Of a stretch of DNA of 36,652 bases, positions 34,523-36,652 are shown in pieces. The translations under genes were made by a program, and so were the position numbers. This DNA is from F1-120-MAGs238 sp964484185 (GTDB taxonomy: Bacteria > Planctomycetota > Phycisphaerae > Phycisphaerales > UBA1924): the NCBI GenBank assembly GCA_964484185.1, contig CAZAEQ010000042.1, positions 1-36,652 of the forward strand. Reading direction: 5' to 3'. The notes beneath the pieces are model-generated. The model was not told the origin of the DNA. It ran no database searches and saw only the letters and a program-made list of their open reading frames with translations. How positions within the stretch are numbered: position 1 is the stretch's first letter; each line of letters opens with the position of its first letter.

Positions 34523-34849
34523 TCAACCGATCGGGCCTGCACGACGTTCAATAGAAGTGATCCTCAGGAGCGTGGGCACGATATCTGCAAGCGCCGACAA
34601 GTCAAAGTGGTCCAGCTCATCGGTGAAATGAGCTTGACCGTGATCTTTGTCCCATTCGACGTGACTGATCTGAATGCGGATGCGTGGCTGACCGGGAGAA
34701 GAATCCGTATCGACATGGATTCGGACGGAAAGACTTCCGAGGCTGTAGTAGGTACGTCGCGTGGCGCTGCTCTCCTGAATCACCTTGGGAACAAATCCGC
34801 AGGCAATCAGTTCATTGATGGCATTCTGAGAGATCGGGTTCATCGACAT
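34523..34849 (-). CDS. Small protein of unknown function
   Basis: The 108-aa product has a mixed, natural composition (NAINELIACGFVPKVIQESS, YYSLGSLSVRIHVDTDSS, RIRIQISHVEWDKD) with an alpha-beta pattern. ATG 34849 or ATG 34843 could be the start; neither has a clear ribosome-binding site. It lies between the cytosine methylase and the copy-1 small gene, all on the - strand, which supports it being an element gene. The competing + strand frame (34505-34882) looks like its shadow. Confidence 0.5.
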   Translation of the reverse strand: MSMNPISQNAINELIACGFVPKVIQESSATRRTYYSLGSLSVRIHVDTDSSPGQPRIRIQISHVEWDKDHGQAHFTDELDHFDLSALADIVPTLLRITSIERRAGPIG

Positions 34850-35059
34850 AGGAACGCGTCTAGCACGACCTCAGGGGTCTAGTCAAGAGCAGGTTGTTCG
34901 CCGCGAGAGTCGGATGAACAGTACCATTTGCGAGAGTGGAGCTGCCCCGACGCCAATCTCCAGGCTGCACCCCTGCAAAAATTCTTTCACGCGAGAAAAT
35001 TCCTGTGCCCTCGCGTCCGTGCGGTTACTTCAACGCCCAGTTGGTTCTACCTCTCCACA

Positions 35060-35842
35060 CTATCCACCATGGCAATCGACAGACCGAATCGCCCGCCCAA
35101 TCAATTCTGGAATCTGCGGCACTATGGCGTTTCCGAGGGCTTGGGTTCGCTCCATCCTGAAGGGAATCCCATGATCGCCTCGACAAGTGAAGGGTGCGGG
35201 TAGGTCCCACCGAAGCGACGCGGGAGGTAATTGCGGAGCAGATTGTCCTCCTTCCGGCCCCACTGCCCGCGGCAGTCGGAGGCTAGCGGTGTGGGCAACA
35301 ATCCATACGCGGTCCCGCCGATGAGGCGCCCCGACGGCACAAGCTGGAATAACAAACGGCGTTGCGGTGTAGCCTGCATTCTCCAGGTTATCGAGTACGG
35401 TGTCGAGACCGAGTTCAATATGTCCAGCAACGTTCTCGCAAACGACCCATCGTGGCCGGAGTTCTCGTATGAGGCGATACATTTCTGGCCAGAGGTGACG
35501 CGGATCATGCTCTCCGCGTTGCTTTCCGGCGATACTGAATGGCTGGCAGGGATAGCCACCGCAGATGAGGTCGATGTGGGAAATGCCGTCATGATTAAGT
35601 CTCCTTGCTGAAAGTGTTTTGATATCGTGATAAATGGGTGTTTTGGGCCAGTGGCGAGCCAGCACACTTCGGCAGAATGGGTCGATTTCGCAGAAGGCCG
35701 CAGTATGCATACCGGCTCGTTCCAAGCCGAGAGAAAAGCCGCCGATGCCGGAGAACAAGTCGAGCACCTGCATCCTGGAAACGGGAGTACCGAGTGGACG
35801 AACCGGCATTCGCTTGGCGTAGAAGGGATTGACGATCTGCAT
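35060..35842 (-). CDS. DNA (cytosine-5) methyltransferase
   Basis: The 260-aa protein has the ordered C5-methylase motifs: I DLFSGIGGFSLGL at 28-40, IV GGYPCQPFS with catalytic Cys99, VI CENV at 135-138, VIII GAPHRRDRVWIVA at 171-183, and X QALGNAIVPQI near 233-243. At 260 aa it is shorter than most (about 320-420), because the target-recognition region between VIII and X is only about 50 residues. AAGGA sits 8 nt upstream of ATG 35842. No cognate endonuclease is adjacent. The N-terminal IVNPFY peptide precedes the enzyme fold and matches the start of the HPPY methylase. Confidence 0.92.
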   Translation of the reverse strand: MQIVNPFYAKRMPVRPLGTPVSRMQVLDLFSGIGGFSLGLERAGMHTAAFCEIDPFCRSVLARHWPKTPIYHDIKTLSARRLNHDGISHIDLICGGYPCQPFSIAGKQRGEHDPRHLWPEMYRLIRELRPRWVVCENVAGHIELGLDTVLDNLENAGYTATPFVIPACAVGAPHRRDRVWIVAHTASLRLPRAVGPEGGQSAPQLPPASLRWDLPAPFTCRGDHGIPFRMERTQALGNAIVPQIPELIGRAIRSVDCHGG

Positions 35843-35864
35843 AGATAATTCCTTTCTGGCGAAG

Positions 35865-35890
35865 GCGGGCGGGAACGATGTCCCGCCCGC
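35865..35890 (-). repeat. Intergenic hairpin between small gene copy 2 and cytosine methylase
   Basis: GCGGGCGGGA (35865-35874) and TCCCGCCCGC (35881-35890) form a perfect 10-bp stem with a 6-nt loop. It lies 12 bp downstream of the small gene's stop and upstream of the methylase ribosome-binding site, as in the other copy of the module. Confidence 0.6.
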
Positions 35891-35902
35891 TTGCCGCGGC
35901 CA

Positions 35903-36166
35903 TTAATCGCGTTTGTCGCTGATGACGCGAAGGACGATGCGGCCATCGAGCGGCACGCAGTCGATCTGGATGTTGAATCCTTCGCCGTCGCTATGTGGCC
36001 AAGCGGAGCCGATGCGAGTCCAGATCGCCTTCTTGTCCTTGCGGTTGGGAAGTTCCCGCACCTGATAGGCGCTGTGGGTCGGTGGCTTGCCGCCTCTGGC
36101 TTGTCCGTTTGCGGACGGATTGGGATTGCTGGATGGATTGGATTGCGTTGCGTTTCTGCCGTTCAT
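35903..36166 (-). CDS. Small conserved element protein, WTRIGSAWPH family (copy 2)
   Basis: The 87-aa product starts at ATG 36166 with AAAGGAG upstream. A hydrophilic Asn/Ser/Pro/Gly-rich N-terminus of about 28 residues precedes the conserved core THSAYQVRE...AIWTRIGSAWPHSDG and VPLDGRIVLRV. It is a paralogue of copy 1 at 33909-34115 with a longer N-terminus, and precedes the cytosine methylase gene. The role is unknown. The leader before it resembles that of the ArdC-like gene. Confidence 0.82.
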   Translation of the reverse strand: MNGRNATQSNPSSNPNPSANGQARGGKPPTHSAYQVRELPNRKDKKAIWTRIGSAWPHSDGEGFNIQIDCVPLDGRIVLRVISDKRD

Positions 36167-36236
36167 TTCTTTGCTCCTTTGTTTGGACCCGCGACGTGCG
36201 GTTCCTTCGCAAGCTCAGGAACCCACTCGCGAGTCT
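36167..36236 (-). promoter_or_regulatory. Structured 5' leader of the small gene (copy B)
   Basis: GCGA-GTG-GGTTCC (36191-36205 with two single bulges) pairs with GGAACC-CAC-TCGC (36218-36230), giving 13 base pairs around a 12-nt loop. The ribosome-binding site AAAGGAGCAAAGAA follows on the - strand. Sequence around the stem matches copy A at 19586-19660, and the central stem differs by compensatory changes. Confidence 0.68.
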
Positions 36237-36652
36237 TTAAAGGAGCTGGGGAGCGCAAAGCGTCATCACGCCGTAAGAGCCCCGGCATGCCGGGCAGACG
36301 CAGTGACAGAAGGCTTCTGATGGCACGAGGAGGCGAGGCTCTGGAGGCGGGAAGGCGTTAGCCGGTGACGCTTGGAGCGAAGCCCATGAACGGCGACTAC
36401 GACTACGCAGATTCCATCACAGAAATACCGACTCAAACTGCAAGACTGGAATAGAAGAATGCCCGACTTGCAACGAGTAGCAAGGGTACCCATACGCGAT
36501 GATGGCGATTCCGTAGCAGTGGGCCGCAGGTTGAGATGGCGATAGCGTCATGTACGCCCGAGACGAAGGGGCCGGGAGAGGCGAGTGTTGTCCTAGAAAT
36601 CGATTTCTAGCGGATGGCGGGACCGGGTGCTCATAGCCATCGCAGATATTTG
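36237..36652. other. Right-end stretch without a recognised gene
   Basis: No convincing gene is seen. A perfect 14-bp palindrome CCCGGCATGCCGGG lies at 36281-36294. The first ~60 bases continue the similarity to the region upstream of the ArdC-like leader (GGAG, GAGCGCA, GGCATG). Confidence 0.4.

Noticed and set aside
1..36652. CRISPR array, tRNA or rRNA genes
   Set aside because: I saw no regularly spaced repeats, no cloverleaf with a T-arm consensus, and no rRNA-like sequence.

Overview
The window is a chromosomal secretion/pilus operon followed by about 33 kb of accessory DNA that holds anti-phage defence modules and plasmid- or ICE-type genes. There is no rRNA, tRNA, CRISPR array, integrase or transposase that I can see. 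The left-end operon has a GspE/PilB ATPase, inner-membrane assembly proteins and a TPR lipoprotein, so the host is a diderm bacterium. High GC in the operon and mobile-type genes, proline-rich and divergent pilus/T2SS proteins, and plasmid-type gene families would fit Planctomycetota or a similar group. That placement is a guess and not shown by the sequence.

Layout. (1) 1-3544, + strand: the 3' end of a GspE/PilB-type ATPase gene, then GspC/PilP-like, GspL/PilN-like and GspM/PilO-like membrane proteins with 4-nt start/stop overlaps, then a TPR lipoprotein. (2) 3565-8929, - strand: a complete type II CBASS operon in the order capV (patatin phospholipase), CD-NTase, cap2 (E2-E1 fusion), cap3 (JAMM peptidase), with one more unknown gene downstream. 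(3) 9184-11898, + strand: a large AAA+ ATPase divergent from capV, converging on a small unknown gene. (4) 12548-19585, - strand: plasmid/ICE-type genes: a giant DNA methylase-helicase (DarB-like layout), a conserved 105-aa protein, a small membrane protein and an ArdC-like antirestriction protein. (5) 19661-20594: non-coding, with a frame-broken echo of the lipoprotein from block 1. (6) 20595-30224, + strand: a tight five-gene operon of DUF4007 protein, 1173-aa P-loop ATPase, PAPS-reductase/DndC-like PP-loop enzyme, protein with two GHKL ATPase domains, and receiver-like protein. It converges on a MORC/MutL-type GHKL ATPase (30250-31977, - strand). This cluster is the best candidate for an incompletely described system. 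(7) 32038-33072: a hairpin-rich gap without a convincing gene. (8) 33073-36166, - strand: two copies of a module made of a small 'WTRIGSAWPH' protein, an intergenic hairpin and a DNA methyltransferase. One copy carries an HPPY-type methylase and the other a cytosine-5 methylase.

How the parts relate. CBASS should sense phage through the CD-NTase, whose C-terminal glycine is the expected substrate of Cap2 conjugation. The nucleotide signal activates CapV to degrade membranes, and Cap3 reverses conjugation. The DUF4007 cluster combines a sulfur-chemistry enzyme of the kind used in DNA phosphorothioation with large ATPases and a kinase/receiver-like pair, which suggests regulated DNA modification or sensing. 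The ArdC-like protein, the methylase-helicase and the methyltransferases look like the anti-restriction kit of a mobile element. The ArdC-like gene and the 36166 gene share a 5' leader whose hairpin stem changes in a compensatory way, which ties the two distant backbone segments together.
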